DNA from: Anastrepha obliqua
Taxonomy: Eukaryota; Arthropoda; Insecta; Diptera; Tephritidae
Direction: 5' to 3'
Assembly: GCF_027943255.1 (NCBI RefSeq)
Contig: NC_072892.1
Span: forward strand, 19,615,792-19,679,791
Length of the DNA: 64,000 nucleotides
Shown: in pieces, positions 36,335 through 47,830 of the stretch
How the letters are laid out: each line of letters starts with the position of its first letter
Numbering within the stretch: the first letter of the stretch is position 1
Translations under genes and position numbers: made by a program
The notes under the pieces: generated by a model
Told to the model about the DNA's origin: nothing
The model's input: the letters and a program-made list of their open reading frames with translations, nothing else
Databases searched by the model: none

Positions 36335-36651
36335 TAATATATATATATATGTATAATTGGCGCATACACCCTTTTTGGGTATTTGGCCGAGCTCCTCCTA
36401 CTACTTGTGGCGTGCGTCTTGATGTTATTTCGCAAATGGATGGACCTACAGTTTTAAGCCGACTCCGAACGACAGATATTTTTATGAGGAGCTTTTTTCA
36501 TCGCAGAAACACACTCGGAGGTTTTCCATTGCCTGCCGAGGGGCGACCGCTATTTGCAAAATGTTTTTCTTAATTTTGGTGTTTCACCGAGATTCGAACC
36601 TACGTTCTCTCTGTTAATTCCGAATGGTAGTCACGCACCATTCGGCGGCCG
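36335..36651 (-). mobile_element. tRNA-derived SINE, copy 2
   Basis: Minus-strand copy with an (AT)n tail at 36336-36355, the inverted tail box TAATTGGCGCATACACCC...TTTGGCCGAG and the inverted B box GAGATTCGAACCT (about 36590-36602). The head is GGCCGCCGAA, lacking about 6 bp of CTACGG found in copies 1 and 4. The spacer between the two tail boxes is 17 nt, as in the other copies. Confidence 0.88.
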
Positions 36652-36734
36652 CTCTGATTAATAGGAAAAATCAGTAAATGCTTTTATAAACATTACCAAA
36701 GCAGCAAAGGTCACGGGTATCCTAAGTTGATTAA

Positions 36735-37710
36735 TGGCAAACATCGGTGGGCGCACAAAACAAAAGAAAGCTAATTATGGCAGCCACAAACTCAATTCTC
36801 ATGTACGGCAGCGAAGTATGGGGAATTGTGCTAAATTGCAAAGCCAAGCGCAAAGCACTGGAGGCTGTGCAACGAACAGCGGCACTCAGAGTTGCCTCAG
36901 CCTACCGCACTGTCTCAGGCGCAGCAATTTTTGTGGTAAGCGGGCAGATACTCATCGGCCTTATGGTCCGGGAACGAATGGATGCGTGGGGTTCCAAGAA
37001 GGAACATGTCATCACTAGCTTTTCAGAACGGAGATGCCAAGCCATGGGGCGGTGGCAAAGCCGATGGGACACTGAACCGAGTGGCAGATGGACGGCGAAA
37101 CTTATTCCATCTATTAGCAAATGGGTCCAAAGGAACTTCGGGGAAGTGAACGACTCCTTAACTCAGTTCCTCTCGGGCCACGGATACTTCCGGAGATATC
37201 TATACCGCATGGGTAAAGTAACCGATTCCAAGTGCATTACTGCGAAGTGCTGAGCGATGACGCTAAACACACATTTTTTAGGTGTGACAGATGCCCCGCG
37301 GAACCAAATGCTCTGAGGGAGCAGATTTGCGACATCGCGTCGAGCAACACAATCAGTAAAATACTCGAACGCGAGGACAGCTGGAACGCGGTAAAGAAAT
37401 ACATAGAGAACGTACTATGAAAAAAAAGATTGACCTCGACACAGTGTAACAAAGCGAAGCCGCACAGAAGAAGACAAGACAAGAAGACGAGCCTATAGCA
37501 TGAAAGCTGGCTACAAATATGGTGGACCCAGACGTGGGTGAATAGAATAGGTCCTTTATGGATGCCGTTCTGGGCCCTCCCGAAGTAATATAGAAAGCAG
37601 TCCTGGGAGGGGTGGCTCCCCCAAAGGAAAGGGATAGTTTTAGTGGCCACACCACAAGACGCAGTAGACGATGGTCGCTGGAAGTGCGAAGGTATTTTGA
37701 ACCATACCTA
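36735..37710 (+). mobile_element. R1-like LINE 3' end
   Basis: Frame 36747-37253 starts in the reverse-transcriptase thumb (ILMYGSEVWG, AVQRTAALRVASAYRTVSGAA). It continues with the C-terminal module seen in R1-clade elements: SGRWTAKLIPSISKWVQRNFGE and LTQFLSGHGYFRRYLYRMG. A +1 shift near 37240 moves into YCEVLSDDAKHTFFRCDRCP, the Cys-Cys-His-Cys zinc segment, and the terminal EDSWNAVKKYIENVL. The 3' untranslated region extends to the CATACCTAACCAACC region near 37700. One frameshift is the only obvious lesion in the retained part; the 5' half is missing. The R1 assignment is from motif order, not a search. Confidence 0.7.
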
Positions 37711-37789
37711 ACCAACCAAAAACAAAAAACACATTTTTGTATTGCCAGTGTTGTGCTCGTCTAATTTAAAACAGTTGATAAGCTGCATA

Positions 37790-38555
37790 GTTCTGCCTTC
37801 TCCAAACTGGATAAAGAGGCAAAGCGAATGGGACTGGTGCTGAACGAGGACAAAACGAAGTACCTCCCGTCTTCCAACAAACAGTCGGCGCACTCGCGTA
37901 TCGGCACCCAGGTCTCTGTTGACAGTTATAATTTCGAGGTTGTAAAGCACTTCGTTTATTTAGGAACCAGCATTAACACCTATACCAATGTCAGCCTTGA
38001 AATCCAACGTAGAATCTCTCTTGCCAATAAGTGCTATTTTGGACTAAGTAGGCAACTGAGCAGTAAAGTCCTCTCTCAACGAGCAAAACTAACACTCTAC
38101 AAGACTCTCATCATGCTCGTTATAACGTATGGCACAGAAGCTTGGACGATGACAACATCCGATGAAGCGACGCTTGGAGTGCTCGAGAGAAAGATTCTGC
38201 GTAAGATTTTTGGACCTTTGCATGTTGGCAACGACGAATATCGCAGGCGATGGAACGATGAGCTGTATGAGCTTTACGACGACATAGACATAGCGCAGCG
38301 GCTACGTTGGCTGGGTCATATCGTCCGAATGGATACAAACGCTCTGGGCCTGAAAGTTTTCGATGCGGTACCAGCTGGTGGTAGCAGAGGAAGAGGAAGG
38401 CCTCCTCTGCGTTGGAAAGATCAGGTGGAGAAGGACTTGTCTTCACTTGGTGTGTCCAACTGGCGCCGGTTAGCACGAGAAAGAAACGACTGGCGTGCTT
38501 TGTTAAACTCGGCCAAAATCGCGTAAGGGGTTATGGCGCCAATTAAGAAGAAGAA
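37790..38555 (+). mobile_element. RTE-like LINE 3' fragment, best-preserved frame
   Basis: 5'-truncated just after the YADD region. It ends with CTCGGCCAAA-17 nt-GGCGCCAATTA and AAGAAGAAGA (38512-38562 area). Compared with the copy at 16995-18045 it has a 15-bp in-frame deletion between AQR and LRWLGH. No stop or frameshift interrupts the retained C-terminal part. Confidence 0.88.
37828..38526 (+). pseudogene. RTE-like reverse transcriptase C-terminal part (232 aa open)
   Basis: Frame from MGLVLNEDKTKYLPSSNKQ through KFFG-like connection residues, LRWLGHIVRM and RGRPPLRWKDQVEKDLSSLGV to the native stop after LNSAKIA. It lacks YADD and all upstream motifs, so no enzymatic activity is expected. 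The uninterrupted frame over 232 codons, against broken sister copies, indicates that this is one of the most recent insertions of the family here. Confidence 0.8.
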
Positions 38556-38562
38556 GATAAGT

Positions 38563-41278
38563 TGTTATGTACGTCACACCTATCAGATAATAAGCTCTCG
38601 AATATTGAAGATGACTTCGAATTTTCTAGACATTTCATTTAAAATCTCACAAATAGCTTCTGAGGTTCATATCAACGATGTCACTTTACCCCGAATATTT
38701 CCTTTACTATTTCATCAAATTGAAACTAATGAACCTAAGCCGCTGCACCCCTTCACCAGTTGCCATTCACCCTCCGCATCGGCACAATGCTTTGCTGCTA
38801 AGTGCGCCTTTGGTGTTGTTAATAATAGACGATATTTAGCGAACAATTTGCGCTTCAACGCGCCTAAAATGCCACTCGAAAGCAAAAAAAAAAAAAACAA
38901 AAAAAAAAACAAAAAATTAACAAAAAGCCAAGTGCGCTTGAATGCTTACAATACACAGATATTTGTTCGCACGGCGGTGGCGCTTGTTGCAATATTGTGA
39001 CGACAAGTGTCAACTTAAGCGCGTTAAATGTGGGAAAATCGTCGGCAGTGGCAACAGTCCACACAATGCGCGCATTTGTTATTGCTGCTTAGCGATGAAA
39101 AACCGTTTAACACCCTCATTCCGGAAGAAAAGATGCGAGCAGACATTCTTAGTGCAATAAAAACGTAGGTAGCTAAATCGTTTGTGTAATGCTAAAAACT
39201 CTAAATTCCGAATGAGCAAATCATTTCAATCCGATTGTCGTCAATGAATGCTAATCGCCCGCTTTGTTTGCTGTGAGAGAAATAGCAACCACAACAACAA
39301 CATATGATGCTACTTTGCGCCGCAACAAAGGCGATACGGCGTGACGAGTGTTCAAACAACAAACAACAATTGCACAACAACAAATACTTGTATGTAAAAA
39401 GTGAATTCAACTATTCAAAACTGTTGCCAAAAGAAGGGCCGTTGCAGTAAAAAACTTTGTTGAGCGCACGCAGCATGAGGCCGAGCACAAGCACACCAAC
39501 ACATTCAGCACCGATGAGTGTGTGTGTGTGTGTGTGTACCTTTGCTTGTGTGTGCGTGTGTTGTGTGTTTTTGTAAACCTTGATAATCGTGATAATAATC
39601 CTTTCAGTGCAGCACTTAAGCCGATCATGCGTGGAAACTGAAGTCCCATTCAGGCATTCATTCACTCAGGCATTCCGGTCCACTCACTGCTCTCGTTTAC
39701 TTTGTGCGCTTTGTTTGTTATTCGCATTGTTTCGAGGTCCTTTCGTATCCCTTTCGTTTAGCGCATCTGTCATGTTTGGTATTCCTTGATTTTTTATTGC
39801 GGCCTTTAACTCTTCAACTCTTCGCTTTTGCACCCTTCAACAGTGTCAGACTTCAACAGCTTCTCATGGTCCATTTATTGCACGAGTGATCTCCGGTGCT
39901 ACGCAGCATACACGGCTTGATCTTTGTCTCTGATCTGGCTCGGTTTGTATTTAACTCGTTGAGGGTTTGATCTTGTTGCTCGGCTTCTTCGAAATTCCGA
40001 ATTAGGGCACTCATTGGCTTGTTAAATTATTGAGGTCATGTTCATGCCTACCACTTTTGTGTGGCCAAGCCGAACGCGCGCAGTTGATCATCTCTACTCC
40101 GGGCGATCACAATGTTTACACAAGAAGGGTTGATCTAATTTTCTTCGTCTTCAAGTATTTTATCCTTTCGGCATTGTTGCTGCTGGGATGCTGCTAATCA
40201 ACTTTGACTTTACATTGTGTGTGTGTGTAATTTGTTGATTTGTATTTTTTCTTTTGTACTGTCACGTGCTTGTAATCTGCCAGAAAAGAAGAAAAATTAG
40301 CAAAAGAGCTTTATTACAATTTTTTGCATTCGATTTAATTTGATCTTCAATGGGTATTTTTGGCTTTCATTGAGTTTCTTCGCCCTAAAACCATTTCTCG
40401 GTTCAAAGTGGTACATTTTCATTAACCTCACGCACATTCTTAAGTTCCTTTGAAATTGTTAACTTACCTCAAAAATTAAAATAATTTCTAGTCTCATTAA
40501 TATGCATGTTATTGTTTCGACGCTGCTCGAGCGGCATAAATGCCAGGCAGCTAAAATTTATCGCATGCGATTAACGCCAACAGCTCGGATGATGGGTGGC
40601 TGCTAAGTTGATCTGTCGCCCCCACTTCCAAAAGCGTGCTCTGCTTGTATGCGTGCGTGTGCAATAAATTCTAAGAGTGCTAATGTGACAATATCTACGA
40701 CACTAACAACAACCACTTGGTATTCAGATTAGCAGCAACAACATTAATATCGTGGAGCATATGGCGTATTTGTCCTCATAATCCGACAGCATTTGCCGCC
40801 CACTCGATTGCCAGACGCCTCCGCATTTTCCAACGCTTTCGACTTTGTGTTTATTTATTTATTTATCTGAGTATCAAATGATTCCGACACATTTTATTTA
40901 TAAATTTCTGTAGTATTGTATATTGCAAGAGATCAAAGCGATCGCGCCGCCATTTGTTCAATTCGTGTCAATTGCTTTTGTGATGTTGTTTTAATTGATC
41001 TTCGGAAGTGTAATAAACAAAGCGGTTAAATTGGTCTTATACTCGAAAAATACTCATTTGGTGAAATAAGAAGATTTACTGTTGAGTTGGAATGAATTCT
41101 TTGAATTTCTTAGAAGTTGGCAGAAGATTAGATTGGGTTAGCATAGTTGACCTAATATGGGGCAGACTTTGGTGATTCACAAACACTTCTGGCCCACAAA
41201 GAACAGTTTCTACGAAAGCTAGATTTTACTGATCGCACACGGGCACCAAACCGAGGTGATCAAACCCTTAAAAAACGC
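38563..41278. other. Unique DNA, no gene seen; candidate regulatory block inside
   Basis: About 2.7 kb without transposon similarity. It includes low-complexity A/C runs at 38885-38920, a (TG)n tract at 39518-39537, ATTTATTTATTTATCT near 40850-40868 and a marked cluster of TTGATCT sites at 39917-41001 annotated separately. Confidence 0.45.
39917..41001. promoter_or_regulatory. Cluster of TTGATCT/AGATCAA sites (TCF/Pangolin-like)
   Basis: The heptamer TTGATCT occurs six times on the plus strand (39917, 39967, 40130, 40340, 40608, 40995) and once inverted (40930), plus TTGATCA at 40084. Chance expectation for this heptamer on both strands of 1.1 kb is well under one. Three sites extend to the full HMG-type consensus TTTGATCT (39966, 40339, and inverted AGATCAAAG at 40930). 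The last is followed 7 bp later by GCCGCCA (40946-40952), which fits the GCCGCCR Helper motif described next to Drosophila TCF sites. Inference: a Wnt-responsive enhancer of an unseen neighbouring gene. Motif evidence only. Confidence 0.4.
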
Positions 41279-41670
41279 TCATGGCGCAAAAGCTTGGACG
41301 ATGACAATGAGTATTTGAGGGAAAGATTCTGCGTAAGATTTTTGGACCTTTGCACGTTGGCAACGGCGAATATCGCAGGCGATGGAATAGTGAGCTGTAT
41401 GAGCTTTACGACGACATAGACATAGCACAGCGAATAAAGTTCCAGCGGCTACGTTGGCTGCGTCAAGTCGTCCGAATGGGTACAAACGCTCTGGGCCTGA
41501 AAGTTTTCGATACGGTACCAACTGGTGACAACAGAGAAAGGGGAATGCCTCCTCTGCGTTGGAAAGATCAGGTGGAAAAGAAATTGGCTTCACTTGGTGT
41601 GTCCAACTGGCGCCGGCTAGCACGAACGAGAAATAACTGGCACACATTGTTAAACTCTGCCAACATCCGG
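41279..41670 (+). mobile_element. RTE-like LINE 3' fragment, short copy
   Basis: Begins near CATGGCGCAAAAGCTTGGAC, then reads FGPLHVGNGEYRRRW, LRWLRQVVRM and PPLRWKDQVEKKLASLGV. It stops at LLNSANI without the terminal CGCGCCAATTA box, so it is truncated at both ends. A ~15-bp loss lies near 41308. The frame 41350-41742 is open but runs out of the element. Confidence 0.8.
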
Positions 41671-41844
41671 CCTATGTTCACTGAGAACACGAGTTACATG
41701 ATTTATTCGATCAGTCCAAATTTTCACTACTTTTACCAATAAATCTGAATAATAGATCTAAATTAGCCCAGTCACCAAAAAGGCGACGCAAACGATGATC
41801 ATTTGGCTTAAATTCTTGCTGTTGCGAGCTGTATTTTATAGGCA

Positions 41845-42161
41845 CGTAAGCCAAGAATGGGTTGGTGCGCGACTACCATTCGGAATTCACAGAGAGAACG
41901 TCGGTTCGAATCTCGGTGAAAACACCAAATTAAGAAAAACATTTTTCTAATAGCGGTCGGCCCTCGGCAGGCAATGGCAAACCTCCGAGTGTATTTCTGC
42001 CATGAAAAAGCTCCTCATAAAAATATCTGCCGTTCGGAGTCGGCTTGAAACTGTAGGTCCCTCCATTTGTGGAACAACATCAAGACGCACACCACAAATA
42101 CGAGGAAGAGCTCGGCCAAACACCCAAAAAGGGTTACGCGCCAATTATATATATATATATA
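41845..42161 (+). mobile_element. tRNA-derived SINE, copy 3
   Basis: Head begins GTAAGCCAAGAATGGGTTGG (A-box region slightly altered), with the B box GGTTCGAATCTC at about 41903-41914. The body is as in the other copies and the tail is CTCGGCCAAA...ACGCGCCAATTA followed by (TA)n. The tail spacer is one nt shorter here because GGGTGTA became GGGTTA. Confidence 0.87.
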
Positions 42162-42539
42162 AGCCAAGATCCTTAAGGAAAATTCTCCACTTAGGCGAAA
42201 AACAAAGACCAACAAGTTGAGAACGACGACATTTCGCCGTCTTCTTCAGCTCTTCACTTTGTGAACTTCGCGAACAGATTTTTTTTTTTTTCAAGGTAAT
42301 TTTCCACTTTTCCACGCCATTACAGGGTTCATGTTGACTTGATAAACCTTACTGAACAGAAATATCAACGCAGTTTGCCATTCTCAGCTTTAAACCATAG
42401 TTATCGGTATCGATAGCTCTCATGCAGCTAAACAAACACCCGCTCTAAGGTCTGTTTTGTCAAAACTTCTTTACCACAGTAAATTTTGGCCGCAGGGAAG
42501 GATTTTTTTTTTTTTTGCGCAGGACAGACTAGCAAATAC
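42162..42539. other. Unassigned stretch with homopolymers
   Basis: No gene. T12 and T14 tracts near 42279 and 42506. Confidence 0.4.
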
Positions 42540-43262
42540 AGCACTCAGGCACAATGAAATCCATTTTACTGCAGTCGGATTCCCTTTAAATTTTCTTTAA
42601 ATCTACTCGACCTCCGAAGAAATCTGAGTAGATCTTGTCGTACCAAGGAGCAAAGGTGGTCGCTTCTTAACACATCAGTGCCAAAAACCTCAAACCTGAT
42701 ACGAGCGAAGGCGGGGCAGACGCACAGAAAGTGCTCTACCGTCTCACCCTCTTCTTCACAAGCTGGGCAGAGTGCACTGTCTGAGATGCCCACCGTTTCT
42801 ATGTGCTTTGCCCATAGAAAGGTGCCCGTCAGGAGGAACTGCGAAACTCAGTGGGACATGACAGTTAACATTATTTTTCTCCATCTGCAGCCTTTTTCAG
42901 CCTGCCACGCTCACTTGTTGGTTAGAATAACCCATTTGCTAACCGTGGCTAACGTGAGGTAACCGGGCCAAAAAGTTAGCCTCAGAGCCCATCCTAGTAC
43001 GACCCTTGATGGCATGCAGCAAAGGGGCATGGAGAGAATCGTTGAATCGAAGTCCATGCGTTTTCTGTTTTCTAATGCCGGACAGGGGCCGTACCAATTT
43101 CCATTGTGTTTCAGCCTGCAAATGGCATTCAAAGCCTCTCCTTGGATGAAAACATCAAGTGGTGGTAGACCAATCAGAGCATCTAATGCCGGGCCTGAAG
43201 TAGTCGGAAAAGCTCTGGTACAACAGACTGCCACAGTGCGTTGTAATCTCAATCTCAAACCT
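42540..43262 (-). mobile_element. LOA-type LINE fragment lacking its RNase H domain
   Basis: Minus strand 43258-42911 reads LQRTVAVCCTRAFPTTSGPA then LDALIGLPPLDVFIQGEALN, the end of a LOA-type reverse transcriptase. From 42880 on it jumps to the C-terminal zinc segment: SQFLLTGTF..., SALCPACEEEGETVEHFLCVCPAF, ending in a stop at 42566. The ribonuclease H domain expected between them (about 130 codons) is absent, so an internal deletion is inferred. Few lesions otherwise. Confidence 0.7.
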
Positions 43263-45969
43263 CCTGACTCCCACGCGAGAGACTCTACTTGCTACTATAA
43301 TCGCACCTAAAGTCAATGAAATGATTAATAATTCATAAAAGATTGCAAACTCGGGCACCACATGAATTATTATCAATATTTTACCACATTTCCGTTTGGC
43401 ATTCTATTGGCGCTAGTTTCCTTACGATGTACGCAAAAATATTTTCCCTTCAATGCATCCCACGTCATAAATTTTAGCGTATTTTAAGTCATCTGCCATG
43501 TACGGACGAGTACATACAAACATATGTACCAGAAAAGTAGCCTGGCTGGGAAAAAATCCCACGCTCGTCAGCGACACACACCTTTGCTTTTTCGCTTCGA
43601 CGAGTAGTCCTCCATGTACCCACTTCACCGGTCTTCACTTGGCTGAGTAGAGCATTAGAAACACATTAGAACCCACTCACACGAACAATAGCGGCCTCAG
43701 TGCCGCAATGTGCGCGCCACAAGATGTGCAAAATAGCTGTGCAGCAAACAGTTGCAACAACTGCTGTGACGCAGCACACAACAAAGACCGCTTTTGTCCG
43801 CAATCAATGCGAGGCTGAGCACTTCAAACAGCCAGGATGATGCATAAGAAAGAGTAGTACAGATTTTTTTTGCTTTGCTTATCTTGTTTTGTGTTTTGTG
43901 TTTTGGCTGTAGCTTTTGCTTTTGTTGTATTTTAGTTTTGTTTGTTGCACAACCAAGTCAACCGCAAATGATGCGAGACGACAGCGGCGGCTGCGTAGGC
44001 TGTGTGGCAAACATCGCTACCACCAATACCAACAACAACAACAGCAGAAACACAAATAAAAACACTGCGCTGCTGTTGTGACCGCAAGACGCACAGCAGG
44101 ATCACCACAACAAAGGCAAGGAACTGTAATGCCGATGTTGTAGGAAATCAAGAAGCGCCACGGCCGACGTCACTCTACAAGATCCATATCTGTGAGATAC
44201 TCATGTGAGACAAAAGACTTGGCTACTTCATCTGCCACTTGGACTTACATTTGCGGTCCGCGTGTAGGCTGTTATGCGTTTTGTTCTTGTGTGCTCGTTA
44301 AGTGGCTATAAATGGTCACAAAAATACCGTTTAATGAGCGCGCACAGCTTGAACGGAGCGCCAGCCTATGTACGCCAGATTGATGAGGACATTTTTGAGA
44401 GTCCTGCGATTGCGATTGAGGTCGAAGTTAAGGCAGCCTATTATCCTGCCGACGTCGAAGATCGTTTTGCAGCCAATCAGGCGATTTGACTAGCTGCGAT
44501 ATGATTGGAAATGTGTTGGGAAGCATTTCCTTTATTTGCTTTTGTAGTTGCCTACTACTAACTTTGCTTGATTCTTTTTTCGGATGCCTTTCGGAGATTT
44601 ATGTACTTCCGTTGGTTGAAGCGTAATAAGAAAGGTTATTTATGCCGCACTCGACTGGGTTAGAAGGGTCCAACTTTACATTTAAAATTAATTCGCTTTT
44701 ATTGTTAGAAAGAATCAAGATTCATGGGTACTTGGGCATACAAACCCAGTTGCATGGGAAAATGGTCAACGCCACAGCCACACATACCTCATGTGTGACA
44801 AATCAGTGTGCGGACAAAGTGTCTTTGCATAAAATCCAATTTAACAAGAAACGCGCACAAAGCGTTTTTTCCACAAAACCATCAACAAAGCCAAGCAAAA
44901 AAGCTCAAGTTGAGCGGCGCATTGTCATCAGAGCAATTTCGTTACAAATATCCACTCACATTTAAGCTCATCATTATGGGCTACATCCTTTTTAGCCTTA
45001 AACGCTTAACTCGCAAAGCATCCCCTCTCCAACCAGCCGTGCGTTCATTTCCGCCTTCTGTTGTGCGCATTTTGGCATATGCAGAAAATAATGCCATAAA
45101 TGCTAAGCTTCAATTGTGACTTGGTTTTATATTTAATATTCCATAACCAGGCCGTCGCTGCCTCTCCTCAGCGCGCAACTAACCGCAAGAGTTCAGCATT
45201 TACCCTTTTCCTTTTCCTTTCACTCGCCTTCGCCCACTGGCGCCTGCAAGCAAAATCGCATTTGAACGCCTTTATGCACACGCTCAAGTGTTGCTGAGCT
45301 AAGGATAATGACGATGATATCCTTTTTATTTCAAGTTGCCACTCTGAATGCAACAAACCAAGCGAAATGTCGTCGAACCTTCATTCAGTTTTTCCCAACA
45401 ACAAAGATAAAAAACAATAAAAATTCAGCTTTATTCGCGGCGTAGCAAATATCGCATGCGAGTATATAATGAGGGAAGAATGCGATAGAAAGTGGCAACA
45501 AAGTGCAAAAAGCATAAGACATAAGGCAAAACCGCACGATAACAATAACAACAATGGCTATGCAAATATGCAGTTCGCAGCAATCGGCAGCCGGCCCATC
45601 GCAGGAAATGACTATAAAAAGGATAATACTTAAGCACTTGAGACCCATCAGCGCACTCTGCTAGATGAAGAAGCCTTGCCCCACACCACCAGACGATGCA
45701 GCCACATAAGTGGTCATTGAGAGGTTTGTTAATCTTTCTGTTTTTCTTTTTGTTTTTTGCTGTTAATGAAATTGTATTTCGCCTGTAAGTAGAGTAATAG
45801 TTTGGCGTTTGTTTTGTTTCGAAAATTATAAAGCATCGTGGAGATATAAGTACCACCATTTATCTGAGCTTTGCTTATAAGTTAGTTATACACAGGGCTG
45901 GAATGGTTCAGGACTCAGGGGTTTCACCAAAGTGGGTCTGCAACGTTCGAAGACTGCCACTGTGTGAAG
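43263..45969. other. Unique DNA, no gene seen
   Basis: About 2.7 kb. CAACAACAACAACAGCAG-type trinucleotide stretches near 44028-44045. No frame with a recognisable domain; those at 44274-44489 and 44642-45119 have ordinary composition but no motif. Confidence 0.45.
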
Positions 45970-46320
45970 AAGCGGAGCAGGAAGAAATAAAATGAATTTA
46001 AGTAACCTCTGAGCAGTTATTTTATCACTGTCTGGGAAAGACTGCTAAACACTGTTTGAAGAACTGACGGGACACTGTCTCACCACACATTGCGCAACTA
46101 AAATGGGATTAGTCCAGAGCGATGCGTGTAACAGATGCAAAGAAGCGAATGCCCAGAGTACTTTAGAACACCTACTCTTTCACTACCCTGCTCTCTGTAG
46201 GACTCGACAAAGCAACATATTTTTCATCCTTGAAGGATGTTGGTGATACAATGGATCCTCGAGGTCTATGTGAGATCTTTTTACAGCTCAGCCAGCACTA
46301 CCTAACCTACCCAACCCATA
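45970..46320 (+). mobile_element. LOA/I-type LINE 3' end
   Basis: Reads LTGHCLTTHCATKMGLVQSD then ACNRCKEANAQSTLEHLLFH and YPALCRTRQ. This is a C-terminal zinc-knuckle segment (Cys-x2-Cys...His-x4-5-Tyr/Cys). It ends in TACCTAACCTACCC, a decayed version of the CCTAA tail seen at 35334-35348. In-frame stops present. Confidence 0.65.
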
Positions 46321-46618
46321 AGCAGTTTAACTTTATTCACTAGAGCAGAATAAGTTGTCTTAATAAATGCTACTTTAAATGATTTTGAGGATTTGAGGCA
46401 GCTTGTGGTCAAGTTTTTAAATAAAATCTTGCAAGTATTTTTATACCTTCTTGTTGTTGTTGCTGTAGCAGTAACTTTGCCCTGTCAGAGTAGCGTAATC
46501 ACCGGTCGTTTTCGTCTAGCTCCTCTAACGGTAGGTTCAGAAAACTTGCTATTTCGACAGGTTGGGCTCAGAGGGAGAGGGGTGCTAGATGAGTGGGTTT
46601 GATGGGTCATGTAAAAAG
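46321..46618. other. Unassigned stretch
   Basis: About 300 bp, no recognised feature. Confidence 0.35.
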
Positions 46619-46995
46619 TTAGTTAGTGTCGTGCGGGGTGCCTTCACATGCCGGACATATGTTTAGTACGTTGGAGTCGCTTCGGGATAAGTAGGAGCTT
46701 AACCGGCTACAATATCCATAACGTAATTGTGCCAAGGTTAATCGGGACTCTCGTGGAGGTTGGAGCTCTTCGTCTGCAATGTGTGGTGCTTGGACTCCGA
46801 TGATGGCATTCGAGGGTTGGGAGGTTAAGGAGGTGGTAAGTATCTCCCGATGAATGTCGTTAATTGTCTGTCTGTTCACAGTCCGATCCAGTAATTGCCA
46901 TTCTCATGGCAGCCGGTTCTACGTTACCGGACTGAGTCGGAGTTTTCCCGACCATGGGTAGCCGCCCCAGTAAACTAGCCATGCCTAGTGTATCG
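46619..46995 (-). mobile_element. Jockey-like LINE C-terminal fragment
   Basis: Frame 46879-46619 reads TINDIHREILTTSL, PPRESRLTLAQLRYGYCSRL, SSYLSRSDSN and CPACEGTPHDTN. This is the conserved C-terminal segment of Jockey-type reverse transcriptases with its Cys-x2-Cys...His zinc knuckle. The upstream part is degraded. The related copy at 21917-22330 is interrupted by a SINE. Confidence 0.75.
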
Positions 46996-47004
46996 TACCT
47001 TATA

Positions 47005-47612
47005 CCTTCTTCTTCTTCTTGATTGACGAGATAGCCGCTTACCCGATTTTGTCCGAGTTTATTCAAGCGCGCCAGTCGCTCCTTTCTAGTGCTAACCGAC
47101 GCCAGTTAGACACATCAAGCGAAGTCAAGTCCTTCTCCACCCGGTCTATGCAACATAGAGAAGGCCTTCATCTTCCTCTGTTACCAGTAGCTGGTACCCT
47201 CATCAAATATTTACTTTCAGAGCCGGAGTATTTGTATGCATTCAGTCGACGTGACCCAGCCAACGTAGCCGCTGGATCTTTATTCGCTGCGCTATGTCTA
47301 TGTCGTCGTAAAGCTCATACAGGTCATTTTTCCATCGTCTGCGATACTCGCCGTCGCCAACATGCAAATGTCCAGAAATCTTTCTCTCAAACACTCCAAG
47401 GGTCGCCTCATCGCATATTAACATCGGAAAAGTTTCTGCGCTATACGTTGGTACGGGCATGATGAGAGCTTTGAATGGTGTTCGTTTTGTTCGTCGAGAG
47501 AGGACTTTACTACTCAGTTACCCACTTAGTCCAAAGTAGCTCTTGATGGCAAGAGAGACTCTACGTTGGCTTTCAAGGCTAACATTTTTATCGGTGTTAA
47601 TGCTGGTTCCAT
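47005..47612 (-). mobile_element. RTE-like LINE 3' fragment, diverged copy
   Basis: Minus-strand copy from the LGTSINTDKNV region (47612) to the 3' terminus (TTCTTCTTCTTCTTGATTGAC at 47007-47027 on the plus strand, corresponding to CAATTAAGAAGAAGAA). It contains LHVGDGEYRRRWKNDLYELYDDIDIAQRIK in frame 47460-47242, then a frameshifted C-terminal part. About 20 bp near FERK-ILRKIFGP are deleted. Confidence 0.82.
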
Positions 47613-47648
47613 GTTTGCAGCTCTGAGTGTTTTTATTTGCATTCGTTT

Positions 47649-47680
47649 CGTAGCCGAATGGGTTTGTGCGCGACTCTGAG
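47649..47680 (+). mobile_element. SINE head fragment
   Basis: TCGTAGCCGAATGGGTTTGT followed by GCGCGACT matches the first ~28 bp of the SINE head (A-box side) and then diverges at once. It is probably an orphan fragment of the same family, 150 bp upstream of a full copy. Confidence 0.55.
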
Positions 47681-47830
47681 AAAAAAGAATAATAATGAGA
47701 TAATAACGATTAAGTTAAGTTTTAAGGGACAAATTTTCAAATATTTTCGGCAGTAAAAAAATTTTTTATTTAGATCTTCCCGGTGTTACTACAGTAGAGG
47801 GAATCCTAATATTTTGTCGAGGGTTCCGAC

